In this document: piece after piece, positions 37,184-46,353 of the stretch
How the letters are laid out: the number at the start of each line of letters is the position of its first letter
How positions within the stretch are numbered: the first letter of the stretch is position 1
Assembly (NCBI GenBank): GCA_934565855.1
Contig: CAKTIO010000002.1
Coordinates: 186,001 to 250,000, forward strand
Direction of reading: 5' to 3'
Source: an uncultured Dysosmobacter sp.
GTDB taxonomy: Bacteria > Bacillota > Clostridia > Oscillospirales > Oscillospiraceae
DNA length: 64,000 bases
Notes under the pieces: generated by a model
The model's database searches: none
The model's input: only the letters and a program-made list of their open reading frames with translations
What the model was told of the DNA's origin: nothing
Made by a program: the position numbers and the translations under genes

Positions 37184-37717
37184 ATGACCTTTATTCAACA
37201 TTACGAATCTCCGCTGGGCGGCATTCTGCTTGCGGCAGATGAGATAGGATTGACCGGCTTGTGGTTTGATGGGGAAAAGTACTTTGCCGACCACCTTCCA
37301 GCAGAACGCACGGAAAAGGAAACATCTATTCTTACAGAGACCAAACGCTGGTTAGATATTTATTTTGCCGGCAAGGAGCCGGACTTTTTGCCGCCGCTGC
37401 ATCCCGTTGGTTCCGCGTTCCGAAAGTCTGTGTGGGAGATTCTTTTGAAAATTCCATACGGGCAAACCACTACCTATGGTGAGATTGCACGGCAGCTTGC
37501 TGAAAAGCAAGGACTTGTCCGGATGTCCGCGCAGGCAGTTGGCGGAGCTGTTGGACACAACGAAATTTCCATTATCATTCCTTGTCATCGTGTGGTTGGA
37601 ACCAACGGAAGTTTGACTGGGTATGCTGGCGGAATCAGTAAAAAAGTGAAATTGCTGGAATTGGAACGTACCGATATGAGTGGTCTTTTTGTGCCGAAGA
37701 AGGGAACTGCACTCTGA
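37184..37717 (+). CDS. ogt: Methylated-DNA-[protein]-cysteine S-methyltransferase (Ogt type)
   Basis: Ogt removes alkyl groups from O6-alkylguanine in a suicide reaction. The acceptor C134 lies in the canonical IPCHRVVG. The helix-turn-helix region KIPYGQTTTYGEIA is present, and the N-terminal ribonuclease-like domain is also there. 177 residues fits Ogt, without an Ada regulatory domain. It lies 3 bp after the ABM gene, and the HD gene starts in its stop codon (TGATGG). Confidence 0.95.
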   Translation: MTFIQHYESPLGGILLAADEIGLTGLWFDGEKYFADHLPAERTEKETSILTETKRWLDIYFAGKEPDFLPPLHPVGSAFRKSVWEILLKIPYGQTTTYGEIARQLAEKQGLVRMSAQAVGGAVGHNEISIIIPCHRVVGTNGSLTGYAGGISKKVKLLELERTDMSGLFVPKKGTAL

Positions 37718-38241
37718 TGGATGAAAGGAATATGCTTGTTGCATTTGCAACGCAAAGGATGATTGAGTTTTATAAGGGAAACCTCCACGATATTGACCAT
37801 TTTCTCAAAGTATGGGCAATGGCAAAAACGATTGGAGAGCTTGAGGTATTGGACAGCCGTACGCAGAAGCTTTTAGAGCTTGCTGCTGTGGTACATGACA
37901 TTGCCTGTCCGCTGTGCCGGGAAAAGTACGGTGATACTAATGGAAAGCATCAGGAATTGGAAAGCCCACCGCTGGTAGAAGCATTTTTAGCAGAGCTGCC
38001 GATTACGCATTCTGATGTGGAACGGATTTCGTGGTTGGTGGCACATCATCATACCTATACGAATGTCGATGGTATGGACTACCAGATTTTACTGGAGGCG
38101 GATTTCCTGGTCAATGCAGGAGAGAGTGGTTATGCGCGGTCAGCGATTGAAAATTTTCGCCAGCGAGTGTTTCGTACTGTCACAGGCACGCGATTATTAG
38201 ACAGTATTTATCTAAAAGGCATAGGCACAGGAGGGGCGTGA
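37717..38241 (+). CDS. HD domain phosphohydrolase
   Basis: This is a 174-residue metal-dependent phosphohydrolase of the HD superfamily. Candidate ligands are the His of DIDHF, the HD pair in VVHDIACP, and HHHT. The substrate is unknown; such proteins often act on nucleotides. Its start overlaps the ogt stop by one base, making it the last gene of the repair-like cluster. A terminator lies 130 bp downstream. Confidence 0.85.
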   Translation: MDERNMLVAFATQRMIEFYKGNLHDIDHFLKVWAMAKTIGELEVLDSRTQKLLELAAVVHDIACPLCREKYGDTNGKHQELESPPLVEAFLAELPITHSDVERISWLVAHHHTYTNVDGMDYQILLEADFLVNAGESGYARSAIENFRQRVFRTVTGTRLLDSIYLKGIGTGGA

Positions 38242-38369
38242 GAGCTTCCAGTGGAACTTGGACCCAACGGACGAAATTGGTTATTAGAGAAAATGCTCGT
38301 TTTTCACTGCAAACAGGCAATATGAAACGAAGGACTACGGACTTTGTAAAAATCGCTGTACTCAGAAAG
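38242..38369 (+). other. Non-coding stretch with a possible short gene remnant
   Basis: This is part of the 333-bp gap between the HD gene and the MATE gene. A 24-codon stretch from about 38250 reads VELGPNGRNWLLEKM and then stops. It may be the tail of a lost gene, but I recognise no family. The rest of the gap holds a terminator and the MATE promoter. Confidence 0.3.
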
Positions 38370-38408
38370 AATCCGGCATTACGCTGTCAGCGCAATGCCG
38401 GATTTTTG
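38370..38408 (+). terminator. Rho-independent terminator after the repair-like cluster
   Basis: AATCCGGCATT (38370-38380) pairs with AATGCCGGATT (38394-38404), with further pairing inside, followed by TTTTT. Confidence 0.9.
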
Positions 38409-38501
38409 TATCTTTTTTGTGTGTATTTTAAATAATCACGGTGTATTGGGATTGCATTTACTACTTGACAGAATACTAAAAAAGCTGGAAACAGATTTTT
38501 C

Positions 38502-38529
38502 TTGACAAATAGAGTTACTTCAGTATAAT
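38502..38529 (+). promoter_or_regulatory. Consensus promoter of MATE-marR
   Basis: TTGACA (38502-38507), 16 nt, TATAAT (38524-38529). Both hexamers are perfect and the spacer is one base short. The following 45 bp are AT-rich and may hold the MarR site, but no clean operator was resolved. Confidence 0.85.
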
Positions 38530-38574
38530 AGTCAATGTTATTTACCGTAATTAAATTGACCTTTGGAGGACTAT

Positions 38575-39915
38575 ATGGAGCAGCATGAGAATTCATTGGA
38601 TATCAGAGCGTCGGTGGGCTCATTGCTGAAATATGTGCTGCCAACGATCCTATCCAATATCTTCATGAATATCTACAGCATTGTTGACCAACTTTTTGTG
38701 TCGAATTTGCTGGGAACAGCTGCACTTTCTGCGGTGAGCATTGCGGGACCGTTTCTTGCAATTGCGCTTGCCGTTGGCACAATGATTGCAACAGGCGGCT
38801 GTGCTTTGGTGTCCAATCAAATTGGAGAGAAAAAGAATGAAAAAGCACGGCAGAACTTTTCTTTTTTCATGCTGTTCAGCATAGCTATCAGCACGGCTTT
38901 TTGCGTGGCTGGCATTGTATTTCGGCAGCAAATTCTGTATGCTATGGGTGCAGACACCGCTTTATATGACCTTTGTGAGGCATATGCTGTGCCGATTTTC
39001 CTGCTGATTCCGTTTGCAATGGTCAGTATCGTGCTGCAAATTTTCTTTGTTGCGGCTGGAAAACCGGAGCTTGGATTTTGGCTATCGATTGCGGGTGGTG
39101 TGACGAATATTGGCTTGGATTATGTACTGCTTGCGGTATTTCCTCTGGGAGTGGCTGGGGCAGCTTATGCAACAGCGGCAGGATATGTTTTGCAGTCTGT
39201 CATCGGAGTGGTATTTTTCCTGACCAACCGACAGGGTTCGCTTTATTTTGTTTATCCACGGTTTGACGGAAGGGCATTACTAAAAGCCTGTTCCAACGGT
39301 ATGAGCGAGATGGTAGGAATGCTGGCTGTTACTGTAACGATGATTGCCATGAACCTTATTTTAATGCGGCTTGCTGGCTCTGATGGTGTGGCGGCAGCAG
39401 CGATTATTCTCTCAGTGCAGACGATCCTTTCGGCTGGCTATGTCGGGTATGTGCAGGGGATTGCACCTGTGGTCAGTTATCACTATGGAGCAGGGAATGA
39501 GACAGAACTTCACAAGCTCTACCGGGCAGCACTGAAGACGATTGCCGTGATGTCCGTTGTTACTTTTATTACCGCATTTCCATTAGCAAAGCCGATTGCA
39601 CGGCTATTTGCCGACGGGACAGAAAACGTCATCCGGATGGCTGTCCGTGGAACGGATATTTTTGCGGCGGCATTTTTGCTGATGGGATTTAATTTGTTTG
39701 CTTCCGGCTTTTTCACGGCACTGAACGATGGGAGGACTTCTGCGATTCTGTCTCTATTCCGCATACTGGTTTTCTTAATTGTTCCGTTGCTGTTTTTGCC
39801 GGCATGGATGGGCGTAGATGGCGTATGGATATCCATGCCAGCAGCTGAAGTGCTGAGCGCAGCACTTTCTGTGTTCTTTTTTCAAAAATACAAATCAAAA
39901 TACCATTATGCGTAA
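38575..39915 (+). CDS. MATE-family multidrug efflux transporter
   Basis: This is a cation-coupled exporter of the MATE family with about 12 membrane helices in two six-helix halves. The family start (LKYVLPTILSNIFMNIYSIV) and DQLFVSNLLG are clear. The ATG at 38575 with GGAGG before it is chosen over an in-frame TTG at 38563. 446 residues is typical. A MarR-type regulator follows 12 bp downstream, the usual drug-efflux arrangement. Confidence 0.93.
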   Translation: MEQHENSLDIRASVGSLLKYVLPTILSNIFMNIYSIVDQLFVSNLLGTAALSAVSIAGPFLAIALAVGTMIATGGCALVSNQIGEKKNEKARQNFSFFMLFSIAISTAFCVAGIVFRQQILYAMGADTALYDLCEAYAVPIFLLIPFAMVSIVLQIFFVAAGKPELGFWLSIAGGVTNIGLDYVLLAVFPLGVAGAAYATAAGYVLQSVIGVVFFLTNRQGSLYFVYPRFDGRALLKACSNGMSEMVGMLAVTVTMIAMNLILMRLAGSDGVAAAAIILSVQTILSAGYVGYVQGIAPVVSYHYGAGNETELHKLYRAALKTIAVMSVVTFITAFPLAKPIARLFADGTENVIRMAVRGTDIFAAAFLLMGFNLFASGFFTALNDGRTSAILSLFRILVFLIVPLLFLPAWMGVDGVWISMPAAEVLSAALSVFFFQKYKSKYHYA

Positions 39916-39927
39916 GGAGGGGATATA

Positions 39928-40365
39928 ATGGTTTCCATACAGGATAAACTTATGCAGCAATTTCAGCGTATGGATAAGGTTTACGAAAAATATGCAAAAT
40001 CGAATGGCATGACCTATCTCAGCCTGATGGTTTTGGAAGAGATCTATGAACTGGGCAATGGCTGCACACAAAAGCAGATCAGTGAAGATATTCATTATCC
40101 AAAGCAGTCGATTAATTTAATTGTCAAGGCTTTTATGACAGATGGTATCGTTGAACTCAGGGAGCTGCCGGAAAATCGAAAGAATAAAGGCATTACACTG
40201 ACAAAAAAAGGACAGGACCTTTGCAAAGCTGTGGTTGTTCCACTATTACAGCAGGAGGAGACGGCTATACAGAAAATGGGAGACGCGGAAAGCCGGGAAT
40301 TGATTCGACTATTGGAGCTTTACGGAACCGAATACTGTGAACAAATCACTCAAATCTGTAAGTAA
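39928..40365 (+). CDS. MarR-family transcriptional regulator
   Basis: This is a 145-residue winged-helix regulator. The helix-turn-helix is CTQKQISEDIHYPKQSINLIV and the wing is LPENRKNKGITLTKKG. It is co-transcribed with the MATE gene, so it probably represses that unit until a toxic ligand binds. GGAGGGG precedes the ATG. Confidence 0.9.
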   Translation: MVSIQDKLMQQFQRMDKVYEKYAKSNGMTYLSLMVLEEIYELGNGCTQKQISEDIHYPKQSINLIVKAFMTDGIVELRELPENRKNKGITLTKKGQDLCKAVVVPLLQQEETAIQKMGDAESRELIRLLELYGTEYCEQITQICK

Positions 40366-40412
40366 ATTGGGGAGGACGGATTAATTCCCACTTCTGCCAG
40401 ATAAACAGAAAA

Positions 40413-40449
40413 CCTCCGGTACACATCTTGTACCGGAGGCTTATTTTTC
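40413..40449. terminator. Bidirectional terminator between marR and the lysR-type gene
   Basis: A perfect 10-bp stem CCTCCGGTAC (40413-40422) / GTACCGGAGG (40430-40439) has A-runs on the left and a T-rich stretch on the right. It overlaps the end of the convergent lysR gene. Confidence 0.88.
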
Positions 40450-41307
40450 CTGGTAGGAAAATTTGCGGCACAAAGACTGTGCAAACCCCGTGGCTTCCTT
40501 AGATGGGGAATTGGGTAACGCAACTCCTAACACCCGTTTTGTTGATGGGGTCAATTTTAGCACCCGGACCTGTTCCGGAAGATTTTGCAGACATAACTGC
40601 GGCATAGCCGTTACACCGATACCCTGTGCCACCATAGAGAGCAGAGTCGAATCATCATCACAGTTTACCCGGAGCTGATTGACCGGACAGACGGATAAAT
40701 ACCGGTCTAAAGCATTCATGGGCGCCATCACGAATGGGTACGCAGCAAGATCCTTCTGGGAGATGCTGTCACATTCTGGTGCCAGAGCTTTTGGCAGGAC
40801 TGCAAAATAAGGATCATCCATCAATGGAAACCAGCGGAACGCCCGGCAGCGGACGGGGTCTCCCAGCGCTAAGTCAACAGCACCGTTGAGCAGCCAATCC
40901 GCCAATACATCGGTTCCCACCTGAATATCAAAGGTAGTCTTCGGATGCAGTGCATGATATTCCTGCAAAGCCCCTGGCAGCCATGTATTGGAGATGCTTG
41001 AAAATGTCCCGATCCGCAGGGGTGCCGATGTGCCGTCTGCCAACTGCTTTGCCCGTTCGGTCAAACGGGTGAGCGAGGCATCCGCTTCCATTAAGAGCGG
41101 TAAAAGCTCTTCTCCGTCAGGCGTCAGGCGGATTCCATTGTGATTTCGCTGCAATACCTTGCAGTTCAATTCATTTTCAAGGCTGTTCATTGCCTGCGTT
41201 ACGGCGGACTGTGTGCAATTCAATTCCTGCGCGGCTTTGCGAAAGCTCCCTGTGCGGATAGAGGTCAGCAGAACGCGGATTTTATAGTCATCCATAGAAT
41301 TCTCCAA
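40441..41307 (-). CDS. LysR-family transcriptional regulator
   Basis: This is a 288-residue LysR regulator. The N-terminal winged helix is FRKAAQELNCTQSAVTQAMNSLE, followed by the effector domain with GTFSSISNTWLP. Family members usually regulate a divergent neighbour; here that is the CsaA-like and EamA pair starting at 41405. The effector is unknown. Confidence 0.92.
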   Translation of the reverse strand: MENSMDDYKIRVLLTSIRTGSFRKAAQELNCTQSAVTQAMNSLENELNCKVLQRNHNGIRLTPDGEELLPLLMEADASLTRLTERAKQLADGTSAPLRIGTFSSISNTWLPGALQEYHALHPKTTFDIQVGTDVLADWLLNGAVDLALGDPVRCRAFRWFPLMDDPYFAVLPKALAPECDSISQKDLAAYPFVMAPMNALDRYLSVCPVNQLRVNCDDDSTLLSMVAQGIGVTAMPQLCLQNLPEQVRVLKLTPSTKRVLGVALPNSPSKEATGFAQSLCRKFSYQEK

Positions 41308-41404
41308 GATAAATAAGACTTTCTTATACCCTGATCATACATTCTGTCTTTGCAAAATGCAACTCCTGCGTTACACTTTACTTTAAAACAGGAGGGTGAT
41401 ACAA

Positions 41405-41734
41405 ATGATAACCATTGAGGATTTTGACAAGATACATATGTGCGTGGGAACTGTTACAGCGGTTTCCATGAACAAAAAAGCCAGAAAGCCGGCATATAAG
41501 GTCACGTTGGATTTCGGTCCGGAGCTGGGAGAGAAGACGTCCTCTGCACAGCTGACAAAGCTTTACCAGCCGGAGGACCTGATAGGAAAGCAGCTGATTT
41601 GCTGCGTCAACCTGGAGCCGATGCACATCGGGAGCGTAAAGAGTGAGGTGCGTATTCTTGGTACGGAGTCCAGTCAGGGGTGTGTGCTGCTCATGCCGAT
41701 GGAAGCTGTAGAGAACGGAGACCGGATTTTTTGA
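41405..41734 (+). CDS. CsaA/tRNA-binding-domain protein
   Basis: This is a 109-residue stand-alone tRNA-binding (EMAP/Trbp111-like OB-fold) domain, as in CsaA chaperone-like proteins. KIHMCVGTVTAV, FGPELGEKTSSAQ and CCVNLEPMHIGSVKSEVRILG are the family blocks. ATG 41405 has GGAGGGTG at good distance; an in-frame GTG at 41396 lies inside that site. Its stop overlaps the EamA start by one base. The biological role is unclear. Confidence 0.88.
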   Translation: MITIEDFDKIHMCVGTVTAVSMNKKARKPAYKVTLDFGPELGEKTSSAQLTKLYQPEDLIGKQLICCVNLEPMHIGSVKSEVRILGTESSQGCVLLMPMEAVENGDRIF

Positions 41735-42612
41735 TGCTGCGTAGGAACACATTAGAACAGGGACCCGTGCTGGTTTTTATTGCTGGTGTCCTGTGGGGCA
41801 GCATCGGGCTGTTTATTCATCTAATGTCCGAGGCAGGTGCTTCCGCCGCGACAATCAGCTTTCTTCGCATGGCGTTTGCATTTGGGATCCTTTTCAGCAT
41901 AACAGCGGTTTCCTCCGGCATTTCTGTATTTCGGGTCAGTCGAAAAACGCTTTTTTGCAGCGCGGCGCTCGGATTGGTCTGCCACGGCATTTACAATGTT
42001 TTTTACAGCTGGGCTGTGACGATGATCGGCGTAACGGTCAGCGCGGTTCTGCTGAACATTGCTCCAGTTTTTACAGCTATCATTTCAGCGCTGCTCTTTC
42101 ATGAAAAAATGACTCTCCGTAAAGGAATCGCATTGGTCGTCAACGTGGTTGGGTGTGTGCTGGCAGCGACAGGCGGACATTTTGCGGATGCGCCGCTTTC
42201 CTTTGTGGGAATTTTATGTGGAGTTGCGGCGGGGCTTTGCTATGCGTTGACCGCGATTCTCGGGCGGCTTGCAGGGGAGGGGAGTAATCCCTTTGTAATC
42301 AGCACATACAGCTATTTCTTTGCGGCGCTGTTTTTGGCTATTTTTCAAAAACCGTGGGCAGTGCGGATTGTAATCACGCCCTCCATCGCAGGGCTTGGAT
42401 TTTTGTATGCACTGATTCCGACAGCAATCGGCTATCTGCTTTATTATCAGGGAGTTCAGAGGATCAGGGAAAGCAGTAAGGTTCCCGTCATTGCATCAGT
42501 GGAGACTGTGACAGCAGCTTTGTTGGGTGTACTGGTATTGGGGGAGCAGCTGAGCCTCATTCACTACCTTGGCATTGCTGTTGTGCTTCTGTCCATCGTG
42601 CTGATGCAGTAA
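41734..42612 (+). CDS. EamA/DMT-family permease
   Basis: This is a drug/metabolite transporter superfamily protein with two EamA repeats and ten predicted membrane helices in 292 residues. The start is placed at ATG 41734 (MLRRNTLEQGP), in the stop of the CsaA-like gene. The substrate is unknown; DMT exporters often carry amino acids or metabolites. With csaA-like it forms a two-gene unit divergent from a LysR regulator. Confidence 0.88.
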   Translation: MLRRNTLEQGPVLVFIAGVLWGSIGLFIHLMSEAGASAATISFLRMAFAFGILFSITAVSSGISVFRVSRKTLFCSAALGLVCHGIYNVFYSWAVTMIGVTVSAVLLNIAPVFTAIISALLFHEKMTLRKGIALVVNVVGCVLAATGGHFADAPLSFVGILCGVAAGLCYALTAILGRLAGEGSNPFVISTYSYFFAALFLAIFQKPWAVRIVITPSIAGLGFLYALIPTAIGYLLYYQGVQRIRESSKVPVIASVETVTAALLGVLVLGEQLSLIHYLGIAVVLLSIVLMQ

Positions 42613-42657
42613 AACCGGAGTACCAGCAGAATATAAAATTGTTATCTGATAAAAGGG

Positions 42658-42687
42658 TGCAGTCTGGTCAACAGACTGCATCTTTTT
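42658..42687 (+). terminator. Terminator after the EamA permease
   Basis: TGCAGTCTG (42658-42666) / CAGACTGCA (42672-42680) is followed by TCTTTTTT. It abuts the end of the convergent lysR-type gene. Confidence 0.88.
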
Positions 42688-43598
42688 TAGTAGTTAATGC
42701 TGAATGGTTCTTCAGATGCCAGCAGCATTTTCTTTAAAGCTTTCATAGCGATGCTCTGAGGGCGGGAGAGATCCTCAATCAGACTGACTGAACGCTCCGG
42801 AACCGGCTCCACCAGACGGATCTGGGTCACACTCCCGGCGGCAATGGCGGAGGATGCCATTGGCTCCGGGTAAAAGCCAATGCCAAGGTTGCTTTGAACC
42901 ATAGGCAGGACCTGATCCATAGTGGCAGCCTCCATATCCACATGGAAGGTCAGGTCATGCTTCAGAAACAGCCGCTGATAAAAGGAAAACGTACTGGTCC
43001 CGTTGCCCATGCAGACGAATGGACAAAACTCCACATCCCGAAGCCGCCGCATTTCCGCTGCAAGATATTGAAAATCTGAGCCACAGATCAAAATTTCACG
43101 AAAGGAAAGCAGAGAGGTTTCCCGCAGGGGCTTTCTCACCTGAATCGGAGTTGTGACCACGGCGCAATCGACCTGCCCGTGAAACAGAGCTTCCATTGCA
43201 CGGGGAGTAGAGTCGTTGGTAATCCGCAGATGAACGCCCGGATAGCGCTTATGAAAGGCGGCAAGGCGGTTCAAAAGGATCAGATGCAGAGCGGTTTCAC
43301 TGGCGGCAATGGAAATACTGCCGGTTTCCAGACTGCAATCCTCCCGAATTTCATCCTCTCCCAACCGAAGCTGTTCAAATGCTACGGCGGCACGACCATA
43401 GAGGCGCTGTCCCTCTGGTGTCAGAGAAACGCCGTGGTTGGTACGGACGAACAGCTTGCAGCCCAGATCCTGCTCCAGATTGTTCATACAACGGGTAATG
43501 TTTGGCTGATTGTTGCCAAGAGCCTCCGCAGCCTTAGTAAAGCTTTTGTGCTGGGCAACATAGTAAAAAATGCGGTAATAGTCATAGGGAACCGCCAT
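42687..43598 (-). CDS. LysR-family transcriptional regulator next to purA
   Basis: This is a 303-residue LysR regulator. The helix-turn-helix is FTKAAEALGNNQPNITRCMNNLE. The frame is open to 43817, but the start is set at ATG 43598 (MAVPYDYYRIF) with AGAGGTG before it; the longer version would run through the purA promoter and start. It is divergent from purA, so control of the purA-atp unit is plausible. The effector is unknown. Confidence 0.9.
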   Translation of the reverse strand: MAVPYDYYRIFYYVAQHKSFTKAAEALGNNQPNITRCMNNLEQDLGCKLFVRTNHGVSLTPEGQRLYGRAAVAFEQLRLGEDEIREDCSLETGSISIAASETALHLILLNRLAAFHKRYPGVHLRITNDSTPRAMEALFHGQVDCAVVTTPIQVRKPLRETSLLSFREILICGSDFQYLAAEMRRLRDVEFCPFVCMGNGTSTFSFYQRLFLKHDLTFHVDMEAATMDQVLPMVQSNLGIGFYPEPMASSAIAAGSVTQIRLVEPVPERSVSLIEDLSRPQSIAMKALKKMLLASEEPFSINY

Positions 43599-43653
43599 AT
43601 TTTGCACCTCTTTGCCATATGATTTAGACATATACAATATATCAAATATACTT

Positions 43654-43682
43654 TTTACATCTTGCTGCCAGGACAGTATAAT
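43654..43682 (+). promoter_or_regulatory. Strong promoter of the purA-atp unit
   Basis: TTTACA (43654-43659), 17 nt, TATAAT (43677-43682), one base from consensus. It lies 56 bp before the LysR gene start on the other strand, so a LysR dimer could act on both. Confidence 0.87.
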
Positions 43683-43764
43683 ACGGACGTTCTCAAAAAG
43701 CAATGAAATTTTCCAGAAAGGCGGGATGTCAAATGTATCTGCAAAGGGGCAGGAGACGCATACC

Positions 43765-45078
43765 ATGCTGACGGCAGTCACAGGAATCAACTGGGGCGAT
43801 GAAGGCAAGGGACGCATCGTAGATCTGCTGGCAGAGCAGGCAGATGTTGTCGTGCGCTATCAAGGCGGCAGCAATGCGGGTCATACCGTTGTAACAGACA
43901 ACGGAAGGTATGTTTTTAATCTGCTGCCCTCCGGAATCCTGCATCCAAAGGTTGTATGTGTGCTGGGTGACGGTATGGTGGTGGACCTGGAGCATCTGCG
44001 GCATGAGCTTTCCATGATGGAGTATTTCCATGTAAAGGTCAGTCCGGAAAACCTGAAGCTGTCGGCACGTGCCACGATTTGCATGCCGTTCCACGTCCGG
44101 CAGGATGTTCTGGAGGAAGAGCGCCTTTCCCGCAGCGGAAATGCGTTTGGCTCCACCCGGCGCGGGATCGCCTATGCCTACGGCGACAAGTACATGAAAA
44201 AGACTCTGCGGTTAGGGGATCTGCTTTACCTGAACGAACCGTCTGTTCGTCAGCGGCTGCGAATGATTTTGGACAGCAAAAATGAGATCATGACGAAGCT
44301 GTACGGGGAGTCTCCCCTGAGCGGAGAGGAGTGTATCCAATGGTGTGCGGATCAGGCGCGGTATTTTGCCCCCTATATCTGTGATACTGGCAGATGGCTG
44401 CGAAGGGCAGAAGCGGAGGAAAAGAATATCCTGCTGGAAGCGCAGCTGGGTGCCATGCGGGACATTGACCAGGGAATTTATCCCTTTACCTCCAGTTCCA
44501 GCACACTGGCAGCCTACGCGCCTATTGGCGCGGGAATCCCCGGCGCACAGCTGGATCATGTAGTAGGCGTTCTGAAAGCCTATTCCACCTGTGTGGGCGC
44601 TGGTCCCTTTGTTGTGGAAAAAGCAATGCCGAAGGAGTGGAATGACTTGCTGCGGCAGACAGGCGGCGAATATGGAGCGGCTACTGGTCGTCCCCGCCGG
44701 GTCGGTCCCTTTGACGCGGTTGCCAGCCGGTATGGGCTGGAATGTCAGCAGGCGGACCGGATTGCTTTGACTAAGCTGGATGTACTCAGTGGACCGGAGA
44801 AAATTCCGGTGGTCAACGCCTATCAGGTGGACGGACAGATTACCCAGGATTTTCCCGCGAATGCTATGCTGGAGTATGCGGACCCCGTGGTCACAGAGCT
44901 GCCGGGCTGGCAATGCGATATTTCCGGCTGCCGCAGCTGGAAAGAGTTGCCGGAAAATGCCCGGCGGTATGTGGAGGCATTGGAAACCATGATTGGACAG
45001 TCCATTGACTTGATTTCTGTCGGCGCGGACCGCGGCGCCTGCTTCCCAACGCGGAAAGAAAGCTGGTTATCTGCATGA
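43765..45078 (+). CDS. purA: Adenylosuccinate synthetase
   Basis: PurA condenses IMP and aspartate with GTP, the first committed step to AMP. The active-site start TAVTGINWGDEGKGRIVDLL matches the family from residue 2, so ATG 43765 is taken (AGGAG upstream). Longer in-frame starts at 43612 and 43726 add unconserved residues. Other motifs are GSNAGHTVV and the C-terminal base-binding region. 437 residues is typical. Its stop overlaps the atpB start as ATGA, an unusual coupling of a purine gene to ATP synthase. It lies inside the cotJC element. Confidence 0.95.
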   Translation: MLTAVTGINWGDEGKGRIVDLLAEQADVVVRYQGGSNAGHTVVTDNGRYVFNLLPSGILHPKVVCVLGDGMVVDLEHLRHELSMMEYFHVKVSPENLKLSARATICMPFHVRQDVLEEERLSRSGNAFGSTRRGIAYAYGDKYMKKTLRLGDLLYLNEPSVRQRLRMILDSKNEIMTKLYGESPLSGEECIQWCADQARYFAPYICDTGRWLRRAEAEEKNILLEAQLGAMRDIDQGIYPFTSSSSTLAAYAPIGAGIPGAQLDHVVGVLKAYSTCVGAGPFVVEKAMPKEWNDLLRQTGGEYGAATGRPRRVGPFDAVASRYGLECQQADRIALTKLDVLSGPEKIPVVNAYQVDGQITQDFPANAMLEYADPVVTELPGWQCDISGCRSWKELPENARRYVEALETMIGQSIDLISVGADRGACFPTRKESWLSA

Positions 45079-45923
45079 AAAATCGAAAAAAGTTTTTATT
45101 TCTCTGGATTCTGCTGATGGTCGTCCTGTTTGCAGGCAGCTTATTGGCGGCTTCCCCAGAGAAAACGGAGACCATTCAGACGACGATGCGGGACGCTGTT
45201 CTGCATGAGGAAAATCAGATTAGTCTGTTTGGCTGGAAAAATGTCAATCCCGGCTTGATCTCCGGTATGACCGTTTCTATTCTCCTGCTGATCGCGGCAG
45301 CATGTATCCGGATTTTTGTGATCCCGCGGTTCAAAATGGTGCCGGGACGGTTCCAGATGCTGCTGGAACAGGCAGTGAACCTGTTTGACAATATGGCTAA
45401 AACCAGCAGCCCTCAGCGCAACGGTTTTCTGGGCGCTTACATCTTTGGCGCAGGCGCGTATATTTTTGTCGGTACGCTGTTTGAGCTTTTCGGATTTCAG
45501 GCAGTTACCACAATGGGACATTCCGTTACGCTTCCTGCTCCATTGTCGGATGTAAACGGTGCCATCGCATTAGGCTGTCTATCCTATCTGGTGATTTTGT
45601 CCGGCGGCATTGCGGGCAACGGTCTTAAAGGCGTTGGGAGCACCTTAAAAGAGTTCTCGCTTCCAATTTCTATGAGCTTCCGTTTGTTTGGCGCATTGCT
45701 CAGCGGCTTGCTGGTAACAGAGCTGGTTTATTACTATGTGCAGCTCAGCTATATACTTCCGGTTCTGGTGGGCATCTTGTTCACTCTGCTGCATGCGTTG
45801 ATTCAGGCGTATGTTCTGACCATGCTGACAGCGCTGTTCTACGGCGAGGTATCAGAGCATTCGGAGACAGAAGCTGGTAAAGAAAAGCATTCCGCCCGGG
45901 TGGCTGCTTCAAATCAGGTGTGA
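45075..45923 (+). CDS. atpB: F-type ATP synthase subunit a
   Basis: Subunit a is the membrane stator that provides the ion half-channels. The 282-residue protein has an N-terminal hydrophobic signal-like helix and about five further helices. The essential Arg lies in PISMSFRLFGALLSG. The last helix has LLHALIQAYVLTMLTALFY, typical of bacterial a subunits. A charged tail of about 25 residues follows. It starts within the purA stop codon. Confidence 0.94.
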   Translation: MKNRKKFLFLWILLMVVLFAGSLLAASPEKTETIQTTMRDAVLHEENQISLFGWKNVNPGLISGMTVSILLLIAAACIRIFVIPRFKMVPGRFQMLLEQAVNLFDNMAKTSSPQRNGFLGAYIFGAGAYIFVGTLFELFGFQAVTTMGHSVTLPAPLSDVNGAIALGCLSYLVILSGGIAGNGLKGVGSTLKEFSLPISMSFRLFGALLSGLLVTELVYYYVQLSYILPVLVGILFTLLHALIQAYVLTMLTALFYGEVSEHSETEAGKEKHSARVAASNQV

Positions 45924-46337
<414 letters not shown>

Positions 46338-46353
46338 AGGCAGGTGGGAAACC

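Noticed and set aside
38238..38435. 65-codon open frame after the HD gene
   Set aside because: It runs through the terminator hairpin at 38370-38408 and has no family resemblance, so it is not a gene.
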